This document shows positions 18,120 to 25,508 of a stretch of 64,000 bases of DNA, one piece after another. How positions within the stretch are numbered: the stretch's first letter is position 1; every line of letters starts with the position of its first letter. The notes under the pieces were generated by a model. The model was not told where the DNA came from. It saw only the letters and a list, made by a program, of their open reading frames with translations, and searched no databases. Source of the DNA: Ardenticatenaceae bacterium (GTDB lineage Bacteria > Chloroflexota > Anaerolineae > Promineifilales > Promineifilaceae); the NCBI GenBank assembly GCA_020634395.1, contig JACKBU010000004.1, forward strand, positions 1 to 64,000. Reading direction: 5' to 3'. The translations under genes and the position numbers were made by a program.

Positions 18120-19272
18120 AAACCGCCTGCGCCAAAATTGCCGTCAGTTCCCCGTCCGTCAGGGGGATGGGATTGCCCTTCATGCTGCTGGCGCGCTGCG
18201 ATTGGGCCACGACTTCGGCAAAGGCTTCATCCGTCAGGCCAAACTCGCCCAGCGGCGGCACGGCCAGGTCGGCGCACAGGCTTTCTATCCAGGCGACGCC
18301 GTCGACGGCCGTAGCGCCTGCCTGCCCGGTCAGAATCCGCGCGATTTCGTTGTAGCGGGCCAGGGCGGGATGGTCGGGGGCGCGCGTGTGCAGGGCGCGC
18401 ACGTTGGCGGCCATGACAAAGGGCAGCAGCCGGGCGCAGATGATGCCGTGCGGCGCGGGATACATGCCGCCCAGCACCCCGGCGAAACCGTGGACCGCGC
18501 CCAGCTTGGCGTTGGCCAGAGCCAGCCCGCTCAGCAAACTGACCAGGGCCATGTCTGTGCGGGCGGCGGCGTCACGGCCGTCGGCCATCACCCGCCGCAG
18601 GGAACGCGCCGCCAGGGCCAGCCCCTCGCGGCAAAAACCGTCTGTGAGCGGGTTGGCTTTGTTGGAGACAAACGGCTCCATCACCTGCGTCAGCGCGTCC
18701 AGGCCGGTGCTGGCAGTCACGGCGGGCGGCAGGGAATAGGTTAGCTCCGGGTCGACGATGGCCAGGTCAGGCAGCATATGGGGGCTGCGCAGGCTGACCT
18801 TCACGCGGTGTTCCGGCGAGGCCAGCACGGCGTTGCGCGTGACCTCGGCCCCGGTTCCGGCGGTGGTGGGGATGGCGATGGTGGGGGCGGAGGGTTGGGT
18901 TAACGGCCGTCCGCGGCCAATCACTTCCAGGTAATCCAGCGGCTCGCCGCCGTTGCTCAGCAGGGCGGCCACGGCTTTGGCCGTGTCGATGGCGCTGCCC
19001 CCGCCCAGACCGATCACCAGATCGCAGCCCGCAGCCCGCGCCGCCTGCACGCCGGCGATGATGCTGTCGGTAGTCGGTTCGCCGGACGTGGTAAACGTTG
19101 TAGCGGTGATGGGATGGTCGAGGAGGTGATCGAGGAGAACGGCCGTTACCGTTTCCGGCGCGCCGCAGACCACCAGCGCGTGGCGGCCCATCTGCGCGGC
19201 TGCTGCGCCGACCTGCGCCAGCGTACCCGCGCCAAACACAATCCGGCCGGCTGTCGCAAACTCAAAGTTCAT
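18118..19272 (-). CDS. Iron-containing (group III) alcohol dehydrogenase
   Basis: The 384-residue protein has the Fe-ADH layout. NAD(P) binding is indicated by IGLGGGSAIDTAKA and IPTTAGTGAEVTRN. The metal site has the Asp of GLDALTQVMEP and the histidines of GAVHGFAG and YPAPHG. One canonical metal-ligand position (His after ALT) is Gln; such Gln forms occur in the family, but metal identity (Fe or Zn) is then uncertain. Substrate could be a simple alcohol, lactaldehyde or maleylacetate; sequence does not decide. Its start lies 11 bp inside the upstream small monooxygenase-fold gene, so the two are co-translated and likely linked metabolically. Confidence 0.87.
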   Translation of the reverse strand: MNFEFATAGRIVFGAGTLAQVGAAAAQMGRHALVVCGAPETVTAVLLDHLLDHPITATTFTTSGEPTTDSIIAGVQAARAAGCDLVIGLGGGSAIDTAKAVAALLSNGGEPLDYLEVIGRGRPLTQPSAPTIAIPTTAGTGAEVTRNAVLASPEHRVKVSLRSPHMLPDLAIVDPELTYSLPPAVTASTGLDALTQVMEPFVSNKANPLTDGFCREGLALAARSLRRVMADGRDAAARTDMALVSLLSGLALANAKLGAVHGFAGVLGGMYPAPHGIICARLLPFVMAANVRALHTRAPDHPALARYNEIARILTGQAGATAVDGVAWIESLCADLAVPPLGEFGLTDEAFAEVVAQSQRASSMKGNPIPLTDGELTAILAQAV

Positions 19273-19585
19273 AGTCAGAATCCCAGCCGCTGTCGTTGGG
19301 GAAAACGTTGTCGTATTTGATGGCGTACCGCTGTTCAGCCATCATGTCGGCGACGGTATCGCGCCAGCGGGCGTAGTGGGCGGTTTCCTTGTGGCGGGCC
19401 GGGGCGTCGGCCGTGCGGTAGACCTCCAGCAGGACAAAGCGGGTGGGGTCATCCTGCTGCTGGATGACGTCGAAGCGGGCGATGCCCGGCTCTTGCACGC
19501 TGTGGCGGGCGTTGTCCAGGCTGGCGGCCTTGAAGGCGTCAATATGGTCTTCTTTGACGTGGACAAAAACGTGAGTGATAAGCAT
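19262..19585 (-). CDS. Antibiotic biosynthesis monooxygenase (ABM)-fold small protein
   Basis: The 107 residues fit the dimeric alpha+beta barrel ABM family: THVFVHVKEDHIDAFK, EPGIARFDVIQQQDDPTRFVLLEVY and HKETAHYARWRD. The His/Trp pattern resembles LsrG and YgiN, which act on small carbonyl or quinone compounds. GGAGG precedes the ATG. It overlaps the Fe-ADH gene by 11 bp, which suggests that the two act on the same small carbonyl compound; that is inference. Confidence 0.85.
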   Translation of the reverse strand: MLITHVFVHVKEDHIDAFKAASLDNARHSVQEPGIARFDVIQQQDDPTRFVLLEVYRTADAPARHKETAHYARWRDTVADMMAEQRYAIKYDNVFPNDSGWDSDYEL

Positions 19586-19732
19586 GGGTTCCTCCGTTTG
19601 ATGGGTGGTGGGTGTATCGGTGTTCAGGTGTTGATGTGTTCAGGTGGGGTGAGGATAGCGATTTGCGGGCGAGGCGGCAAGGGGAATGTGCGGTTTCAAC
19701 CGGGCGTTTTGTTTTGGGTTGGCCCCTTAACC

Positions 19733-19787
19733 ATTAACCAATTCAACAATTGGAAACGGCCGTTTCCTCCCCCAAGTCGCCTCCCTT
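19733..19787. repeat. 55-bp direct repeat, left copy
   Basis: Identical to 20969-21023 except for one T/C change near the end. It contains a small stem (CCAATT/AATTGG) followed by the 16-bp perfect palindrome GGAAACGGCCGTTTCC (19752-19767). The pair brackets the AT-rich lipoprotein gene. The rest of the 298-bp gap (19586-19883) has no gene I can support. Confidence 0.9.
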
Positions 19788-19883
19788 AGTCCTAGAGGGA
19801 CCAGGGCCGGAATCTAGCCAGGATTTGGCGCCTGAAAACATCGGCTACTACGATTAACGGAAGACCTGCCGGAATAGGCACAA

Positions 19884-20906
19884 CTATTCTCCGTTGATTG
19901 TCGACTTAGATTCATAAGTACATTCATTTTGAAAAGATTCAAGCAGTTCTTTGCCTACACCTCGATTCAAATCAAGAAAATAGATTTTGCCTGGCTCACT
20001 TGTACTAAAAACCAAAGTCTGACCATCTGGAAGCCAATCTATCGATCTGATAAACGTTTCTAATTTTAATGGATCACCTTGACATGACCCCTCGCTGGTA
20101 GAAAAATAAATATTTCCCCACATCTGCCCATCTTCGATTTTAGATCTGATGTAAGCAATTATCTCACCGTTAGGTGACCAGGCAGGACTATATAGTGTGT
20201 ACGGGTCACTAGCACTAGGAAGTTTTATTTTGCCAGTTTGTTCTCCCGATTCCAAGTCGGTAATAATGAGGTTTTTTTTATCGAAATAGGCTAACAGACC
20301 CGTTGATGAAACCTCGAGTCCATCATATACATCAATGTGATTGCTGTACCCTTCTCCCACTTTTTTATAGGAGCCGGTACTCGTATTGTATTGATAAATC
20401 GGTACTAATTGATCCAATTTTCCAATATCATTATCAAGAATGATAATTTCGTCCTGATTGCTACCCCACGTTGCGTAGCTTCCATCCCAAAAGCCGTAAA
20501 TAATGTCGCCGGATTTAGCATCAATTGTGACGATATCAAATGGAGTCTTTCTTATCCAGGGTTGCCCAGGTGCTCCAACTACGCTAGAGGGATAGAGAGC
20601 AACCAACGACGTGCTGTCCGGCGACCAGGCTGCCCCACGAGCTTCATACCATATCCTATCGTTATCCTTTTGAACAGGATAATAATTTTCGTTTTCAATT
20701 TCTAGAATATAGATGCCCTGGTCCTCGTTTCCTACTACATTAAATGATAAGTAAGCACCATTAGGCGATGCGGCTATTTTCGACATAACCCAATCTGTTT
20801 CCAGGTCTAGCGAAGACACGCCTTCCAATTTCTCTATAGAGCTAGAACACCCTATCAATAGAAAGTGAAGTATCAAAAAAAGAACAGCATATTTTTTGAG
20901 AATCAT
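19884..20906 (-). CDS. AT-rich lipoprotein with TolB/WD40-like propeller repeats
   Basis: The 340-residue product has a short basic start, a hydrophobic stretch and lipobox LLIGC (Cys20), so it is probably a surface lipoprotein. Repeats such as IAASPNGAYLSFNV, AAWSPDSTSLVALY, PAWSPNGEIIAYIR and IDWLPDGQTLVFST mark a TolB/PD40-type beta-propeller. The gene stands out: it is strongly AT-rich, uses many A/T-ending codons, encodes many Asn, Lys, Ile and Tyr residues, and contains no ACGGCCGT palindrome. A 55-bp direct repeat lies on either side. These signs fit recent horizontal acquisition. No function can be assigned beyond a likely binding or scaffold role. Confidence 0.85.
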   Translation of the reverse strand: MILKKYAVLFLILHFLLIGCSSSIEKLEGVSSLDLETDWVMSKIAASPNGAYLSFNVVGNEDQGIYILEIENENYYPVQKDNDRIWYEARGAAWSPDSTSLVALYPSSVVGAPGQPWIRKTPFDIVTIDAKSGDIIYGFWDGSYATWGSNQDEIIILDNDIGKLDQLVPIYQYNTSTGSYKKVGEGYSNHIDVYDGLEVSSTGLLAYFDKKNLIITDLESGEQTGKIKLPSASDPYTLYSPAWSPNGEIIAYIRSKIEDGQMWGNIYFSTSEGSCQGDPLKLETFIRSIDWLPDGQTLVFSTSEPGKIYFLDLNRGVGKELLESFQNECTYESKSTINGE

Positions 20907-20968
20907 CGTATTTCCCCCTGCTCCGGCACGGCTTCCCTTGGCCCATTAAAATATTCTACCACTCAACT

Positions 20969-21023
20969 ATTAACCAATTCAACAATTGGAAACGGCCGTT
21001 TCCTCCCCCAAGCCGCCTCCCTT
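20969..21023. repeat. 55-bp direct repeat, right copy
   Basis: Second copy of the repeat at 19733-19787, one mismatch, same orientation, including the 16-bp palindrome at 20988-21003. Confidence 0.9.
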
Positions 21024-21054
21024 CGTCACACAGGCATAAGCCCCGACCGACCGC

Positions 21055-21477
21055 TCAAATCATCCCGACAATGCCATCGGGATAAAAAGGAATCTCGCCT
21101 GCTTTTAGCGCGCTTTCTTCATACCACCGCGCCACAAACGGCTCGTCATTAGACTCTCGACCGGCGAACTGGGCCACCTGATAGTGGGAGACATCGTGAA
21201 ACTCGGCCGCGAACACAAAAACAATTTCATGGCCTGGTTCGCTGTCAAACGTAAACATATTCTCGCTGACGCCCAGGAGACGTGGATTTTTTACCCTCAC
21301 GCCAATCTCCTCAAACACCTCTCTGACGGCCGCGTCTTTTGCCGATTCAAAAAATTCAATGCCGCCGCCAACTGGAATCACATAGCGCTGTTTTTTGCCC
21401 GGATCATACCCTTCCGCCAACAATATCTTCGTTCCATTTCTCACCAAACAGACTGCTTTTGCACGAATTGTATTCAT
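21055..21477 (-). CDS. Nudix hydrolase
   Basis: The 140-residue protein has a perfect Nudix box: GGGIEFFESAKDAAVREVFE followed by EIGV, which matches G-x5-E-x7-R-E-U-x-E-E-x-G-U. The flanks (IRAKAVCLVRNGTKILLAEG, YVIPVGGGIE) fit the MutT/NUDT general family acting on nucleoside diphosphate derivatives. The specific substrate is unknown. It is divergent from the MFS exporter gene. Confidence 0.9.
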   Translation of the reverse strand: MNTIRAKAVCLVRNGTKILLAEGYDPGKKQRYVIPVGGGIEFFESAKDAAVREVFEEIGVRVKNPRLLGVSENMFTFDSEPGHEIVFVFAAEFHDVSHYQVAQFAGRESNDEPFVARWYEESALKAGEIPFYPDGIVGMI

Positions 21478-21591
21478 GTCTCAAAGTATAACAGACACCC
21501 TGGCAAAAGGGTGGCCGGGGGATACCTGCCTTTCGCGTCTCGCTTCATTTGCTGCTCACTGGCGCGGTTGCCACACGGCCCTCCCGTTGAG

Positions 21592-21621
21592 TTGACAACA
21601 CAACGGCCGTTCTGCTACAAT
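21592..21621 (+). promoter_or_regulatory. Consensus-like sigma70 promoter of the MFS gene, with ACGGCCGT in the spacer
   Basis: TTGACA (21592-21597) and TACAAT (21616-21621) are 18 bases apart. The palindrome ACGGCCGT occupies 21603-21610 inside the spacer. Confidence 0.75.
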
Positions 21622-21625
21622 AACG

Positions 21626-21654
21626 TCATGTCATAAGGTCATATGATGACATGA
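21626..21654. promoter_or_regulatory. Operator-like inverted repeat downstream of the -10
   Basis: TCATGTCAT (21626-21634) and ATGACATGA (21646-21654) are perfect 9-bp inverted arms with an 11-base spacer. They lie between the -10 and the ribosome binding site of the MFS gene, which is where a repressor would block transcription. The regulator is unknown; the GntR-family gene downstream of the exporter is one candidate. Confidence 0.65.
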
Positions 21655-21664
21655 TGAGGTGAGA

Positions 21665-22948
21665 ATGCAGACGACCAAACACATCCAACGAGTGTTCTAT
21701 TTGGCAACCAGCCTGTACTGGTTCGCCACCGCCTTGCCGCTGGCCCTGACCACCCTGCTCTTTCAGGCGCGCGGCTTTTCACTGTTCGAGATTGGCCTGG
21801 CCCTGGGCATTTACGCCGCGACGATTGTGCTGCTGGAAGTGCCGACCGGCGGTCTGGCCGACGCTGTGGGGCGCAAGCGTGTGGCTTTACTGGCCTATGT
21901 CCTGATGGTTTTAATGTCGCTGGTTTTGCTGCTGGCTTTTACCTTGCCGGTGGCGATTCTGGCGATGGTGCTGTACGGCGTAAGCCGGGCGCTGTCGTCC
22001 GGGGCGCTAGACGCCTGGTTTGTGGATACCTTGCAAGCCGCTGATCCGCAGGTGGATTTGCAGCCGGCGCTGGCCAAAGCAGGCACATTTACCCTGCTGG
22101 CCCTGGGGCTCGGCACGCTGGTGGGCAGCGCCCTGCCGCAGTTAGTCAGCGGACTGCCGCCCGAAGGCACGGCCGTTCTCACTCCGTTGTCCGTGCCCAT
22201 CCTGGTCTCGGTGCTGCTGAAAGGGGCGCTGGTGGTGTATGTGGCGCTGGCTGTGCACGAGGAACGGCCGTCCGGCAGCAACGCTACCTGGACCGCCGGG
22301 CTGCGCGCCACGCCGCAAGTCGTGCGCGAGGCGCTGGACCTGACCCGCAAAAGCGAAGTACTTCCCCTGCTTCTGGGCACGACCCTGGCCGCCGGGCTGG
22401 CGCTTTCGGCCGTTGAAACTTTTTGGCAGCCGCAAATGGCTCTGCTGCTCGGCGGCGCATCCAGCAGCACCATTTTCTTTGGCGTGGTGATGACTGGCAG
22501 TTTTCTGGCGGGCATGGGCGGCAACATGTTGTCCACGCCGCTCAGCCGCTGGTTAGGCGGGCGTTATGCGCTGGTGGCCGCACTGGTGCGCGGTTTGCAA
22601 GGCCTGTTTTTGGCCCTGCTGGCGCTGCAAACGGCCGTGCCTGGCTTTGCTCTCTGCTTCTGGCTGGTCTATCTGAATATGGGCGCGCTCGATTCGCCGC
22701 ACCGCACGCTGCTTAACGCGGCCATCCCCGCTGCTCGTCGCTCGGCCATGCTGTCGGTGGAGTCGCTGGCCGGGTATTTGGGCGGCATGATAGGCAATGT
22801 TGCCCTGGGCTACGTCGCCCAGCAGGCGTCCATCAGCGCCGCCTGGATTGTGGCGGCGGCGGGCCTGATGGTATCATTGCTGCTGTACGTGCGCCTGGAC
22901 CGCCGCCAAAACCGGCTGGCAGACAGACTCGTGAGCACCGAAAATTAA
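21665..22948 (+). CDS. MFS transporter (12 TM)
   Basis: The preferred start is ATG 21665, just after GAGGTGAG; GTG at 21659 overlaps that site. The 427-residue protein has about 12 hydrophobic helices. The MFS motif A region between TM2 and TM3 is visible as GGLADAVGRKRVALL. Other segments (LYWFATALPLALTTLLF; SALPQLVSGLPP) resemble drug or small-molecule exporters, but the substrate cannot be told. A strong promoter with an operator-like repeat precedes it, so expression is probably inducible. A GntR-type regulator gene follows on the same strand after an 11-bp inverted repeat. Confidence 0.88.
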   Translation: MQTTKHIQRVFYLATSLYWFATALPLALTTLLFQARGFSLFEIGLALGIYAATIVLLEVPTGGLADAVGRKRVALLAYVLMVLMSLVLLLAFTLPVAILAMVLYGVSRALSSGALDAWFVDTLQAADPQVDLQPALAKAGTFTLLALGLGTLVGSALPQLVSGLPPEGTAVLTPLSVPILVSVLLKGALVVYVALAVHEERPSGSNATWTAGLRATPQVVREALDLTRKSEVLPLLLGTTLAAGLALSAVETFWQPQMALLLGGASSSTIFFGVVMTGSFLAGMGGNMLSTPLSRWLGGRYALVAALVRGLQGLFLALLALQTAVPGFALCFWLVYLNMGALDSPHRTLLNAAIPAARRSAMLSVESLAGYLGGMIGNVALGYVAQQASISAAWIVAAAGLMVSLLLYVRLDRRQNRLADRLVSTEN

Positions 22949-22958
22949 ATGTTGGGGA

Positions 22959-22992
22959 GACTGGAGACTAGAGACTAAACCAGTCTCCAGTC
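22959..22992. terminator. 11-bp perfect inverted repeat after the MFS gene
   Basis: GACTGGAGACT (22959-22969) and AGTCTCCAGTC (22982-22992) with a 12-base loop, lying between two genes on the plus strand. There is no T-tract, so termination is possible but not certain. Confidence 0.5.
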
Positions 22993-23034
22993 CCTAGACT
23001 CCAATCTCCGATCTCAAACCCTGTGGGAGTAACC

Positions 23035-23838
23035 ATGACCCAAAACCCGCCCTTCGCCCAATCCCTCAAAAAACAGACCCTCGCCGAGCAGGTGGCCGAG
23101 GCTATCAAAGAATCTATCCTGGCCGGGGAGTGGGAGCCTGGCGCGGCGCTGCCCACCGAGCCGGAGCTGGCGGAGGCGTTTGGCGTCAGCCGGGCGGTGG
23201 TGCGCGATGCCACGCGGATGTTGGCCGCCCGAGGTCTGGTCGAAGCGCAGCACGGCCGTGGCGTGTTTGTGACCGAATCGCAGGTCCAGGCGTTCGGCGA
23301 GGCGCTGCTGCTGGCTTTGCGCCGCGCCGGGGCCACGGCCTGGGACGTAGAGCAGTTTGAGCAAATCGTTTATCCGGAATTGTTTGCTCTGGCGGCGAGT
23401 GAGGCCACAGACGAGGAACTGGCGCACATCGGCACGCTGGCAGATGCGTATCTGGCGCATCGAGAGGAGCAGGTAACGGAACATTGGGGCGAGGACAGCC
23501 TGCCGCCGGCGGCCGGCGCTTTGTTGATGGCCGATTACCGGGCTTTTGTGGAGGCGATTTTTGCCGCCACGCACAACAAGCTGCTGCAGCTGCTGGCACG
23601 GCCGTTGGTCAGTTTGCGCAGTAGCCGGAACTGGGAAGCCCCCGAGCAAACTCTGGCCGAAGCGCTGGCGGAGGAGGCTGGTTACATCCAGACCATTCTA
23701 AACATTCTATTCAGCCGCGACCCGGAGATGGCCCGCGCCCAAATGCGCGAAGTGCTGGCCCTGCCGCCCGAAGCTGTTGCCGCCATGCGCCAGACTCCGG
23801 TTGGCCAGGAATCAAGAATTCCCCCCATCAACAAATAA
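23035..23838 (+). CDS. GntR/FadR-family transcriptional regulator
   Basis: Start taken at ATG 23035 (MTQNPPFAQ). The 267-residue protein begins with a winged helix of GntR type: LAEQVAEAIKESILAGEWEP, LPTEPELAEAFGVSRAVVRD and GLVEAQHGRGVFV. A C-terminal all-helical FCD ligand-binding domain follows (about 90-240). FadR-type members bind acyl-CoA, sugar acids or other carboxylates; the ligand here is unknown. It follows the MFS exporter and is convergent with the aldo/keto reductase gene. Confidence 0.9.
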   Translation: MTQNPPFAQSLKKQTLAEQVAEAIKESILAGEWEPGAALPTEPELAEAFGVSRAVVRDATRMLAARGLVEAQHGRGVFVTESQVQAFGEALLLALRRAGATAWDVEQFEQIVYPELFALAASEATDEELAHIGTLADAYLAHREEQVTEHWGEDSLPPAAGALLMADYRAFVEAIFAATHNKLLQLLARPLVSLRSSRNWEAPEQTLAEALAEEAGYIQTILNILFSRDPEMARAQMREVLALPPEAVAAMRQTPVGQESRIPPINK

Positions 23839-23855
23839 CGGTCGCCAGTTGTCCT

Positions 23856-24842
23856 TTAGTTCCAGGCGAGCTGGCTGCGGGTTTGCCAGTATGGGGCAGG
23901 GGCTTCGACCAGGGCTTGCAGGCGCACGGCCGTTTCCTCATCCCAGGCCACGTCTACCGCTTTCACGTTGGCCTGTAGTTGCTGCACGGTGGCCGCGCCG
24001 CTGAGGACGACGCCCGCCCACGGCTGGGCCAGGACGGCGGCCAGGGCCAGGGCATCCATCGTTATCCCTTTATCGGCGGCGAGCTGGCGCAGGAGCGCCA
24101 TTTTGGGTTCTTTGCTGCGGGGAGTGAGACGGCCGTTGGCCAGCGCTTCCTTCACGATCACCCCTAACCCGGCGGCGTGGGCGGCTTGCAGCGCCGGCCC
24201 GGCCGACTGTTCCAGCAGATTCCAGGTGGCCTGTACAGCATCGAAGAGGAGACGGCCGTCGGCCGTTTCAATCTCCAGCGCGCGATACAGGGTTTCCGCC
24301 TGCCGGTCGCCGCTGAGGGAGAGGCCGATTTTCAGGCCGCCCGCTTTCAGGCGCGTCAGTTCGTCCAGCACGGCTTCATTTTGCAGCACGCCGCTGTCCA
24401 GAGTAGCGGAATGAATCTGGTAGAGATCCAGAAACTCGCCTAACAAGGCCCGGCTCTCGTCGATCTGTCGCTGTAATACGGGCAGAGTATGGTCTTTCAC
24501 CTCGTGTTTTGCGGCTTCTACCTGCCAATCGGCGGTGTAGGTGTAGCCCCATTTGGAGCCAACGGTCACTTCGGCCGGAGATAGGTTGCGGGCAGTGAGC
24601 CAGGAACCGAGGAAGGCTTCGGCACGGCCGTATGAGCGCGCGGCGTCAAAATAACGGATACCGGCGGCCCAGGCCGCATCCAGCACATCATGGGCGTGGC
24701 TTTCCATGGCCGCGACGTTGTAATCCTCGTTCAGGTCGCCGGCATGGCCGAGGTTGATGTAGCCGGGACGGCCGAGGGCGGCCATGCCCAGCCCGAGGGG
24801 GGTAACAGAGAGATTGGTGTGGCCTAGTTGGTGGCGGTTCAT
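23856..24842 (-). CDS. Aldo/keto reductase
   Basis: ATG 24842 is chosen over TTG 24848 because AAGGA then sits at a normal distance. In the 328-residue TIM-barrel protein the catalytic tetrad is visible: Asp and Tyr in YFDAARSYG, Lys in VGSKWGY, His in YQIHSAT. The C-terminal cofactor segment (VVLSGAATVQQLQANVKAV) fits NADPH binding. The physiological substrate is unknown. Confidence 0.9.
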   Translation of the reverse strand: MNRHQLGHTNLSVTPLGLGMAALGRPGYINLGHAGDLNEDYNVAAMESHAHDVLDAAWAAGIRYFDAARSYGRAEAFLGSWLTARNLSPAEVTVGSKWGYTYTADWQVEAAKHEVKDHTLPVLQRQIDESRALLGEFLDLYQIHSATLDSGVLQNEAVLDELTRLKAGGLKIGLSLSGDRQAETLYRALEIETADGRLLFDAVQATWNLLEQSAGPALQAAHAAGLGVIVKEALANGRLTPRSKEPKMALLRQLAADKGITMDALALAAVLAQPWAGVVLSGAATVQQLQANVKAVDVAWDEETAVRLQALVEAPAPYWQTRSQLAWN

Positions 24843-24980
24843 GGACAAATCCTTTTGTTATTTGCGCCGGAAACGGCCGTTTTTCCTTCATTTTGTGGTA
24901 AGATGACCAGAGCCAGGCTCATGGCGGCCAGGGTCGTGGGCCCTGCGGAAAAGACCGGACAAAACTCAGGAGGAAGTATC

Positions 24981-25394
24981 ATGAACCGATACCGACGCAG
25001 TGCGGAAATTTTATTTGTGGCCTGTTGCACGTTGGGCCTGTTGTTCATGGCCTATATTGTAGCAAGTAGCCAGGGTTCTGTCTTTTTCGCCGGTTCATCT
25101 GAGTGTGTGGACGGCGCTTATCCCTCGTATCCGGGATTAAACTGCCTGTTTTTGCCGGTTATCGAAGGAGGGGGTGGGGCGATAGGTACAGCTACAGCGA
25201 CGGCCGTTTCCGCAGCCACCCACACAGCCACGGCCACCCATACGCCTACGGCCGTTCCCACCGATACGCCGACGGCCACGCCAACCAATACCCCGACCAA
25301 CACCCCCACCAGCACGCCTACCAGCACACCCACCCATACGCCGACGCCCACGTCCACACAAACGGCAACGAACACGCCTGATCCTTATCCCTAA
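24981..25394 (+). CDS. Small membrane-anchored Thr/Pro-rich surface protein
   Basis: AGGAGG then ATG 24981 decides the start, giving 137 residues. Residues about 8-30 form a membrane or signal segment (ILFVACCTLGLLFMAYIV). A short extracellular piece with two cysteines follows (ECVDGAYPSYPGLNCLFLPV), then about 60 residues almost entirely of T, P, A and S with a TNTPTNTPT-like rhythm. The C-terminus is low complexity and probably extended; it could be an O-glycosylated stalk. No enzymatic motif. The same kind of linker occurs in the Tat-exported protein at 4509. I do not recognise a family. Confidence 0.7.
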   Translation: MNRYRRSAEILFVACCTLGLLFMAYIVASSQGSVFFAGSSECVDGAYPSYPGLNCLFLPVIEGGGGAIGTATATAVSAATHTATATHTPTAVPTDTPTATPTNTPTNTPTSTPTSTPTHTPTPTSTQTATNTPDPYP

Positions 25395-25456
25395 AGCTGG
25401 CGGTATTAGAGTTTGTCGGGCGGCAAATCGACAAGAGGGATCAGAAATGCCATAGT

Positions 25457-25497
25457 CTAACCAGAAGGGTGAGCTTGAGACTCACCCTTCTGGTTAG
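25457..25497. terminator. Perfect 17-bp inverted repeat between convergent genes
   Basis: CTAACCAGAAGGGTGAG (25457-25473) pairs fully with 25481-25497 around a 7-base loop. It lies between the small Thr/Pro protein and the end of the giant subtilase gene, as expected for a bidirectional terminator, though the T-tracts are weak. Confidence 0.7.
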
Positions 25498-25508
25498 TAG
25501 CGGAGGAT

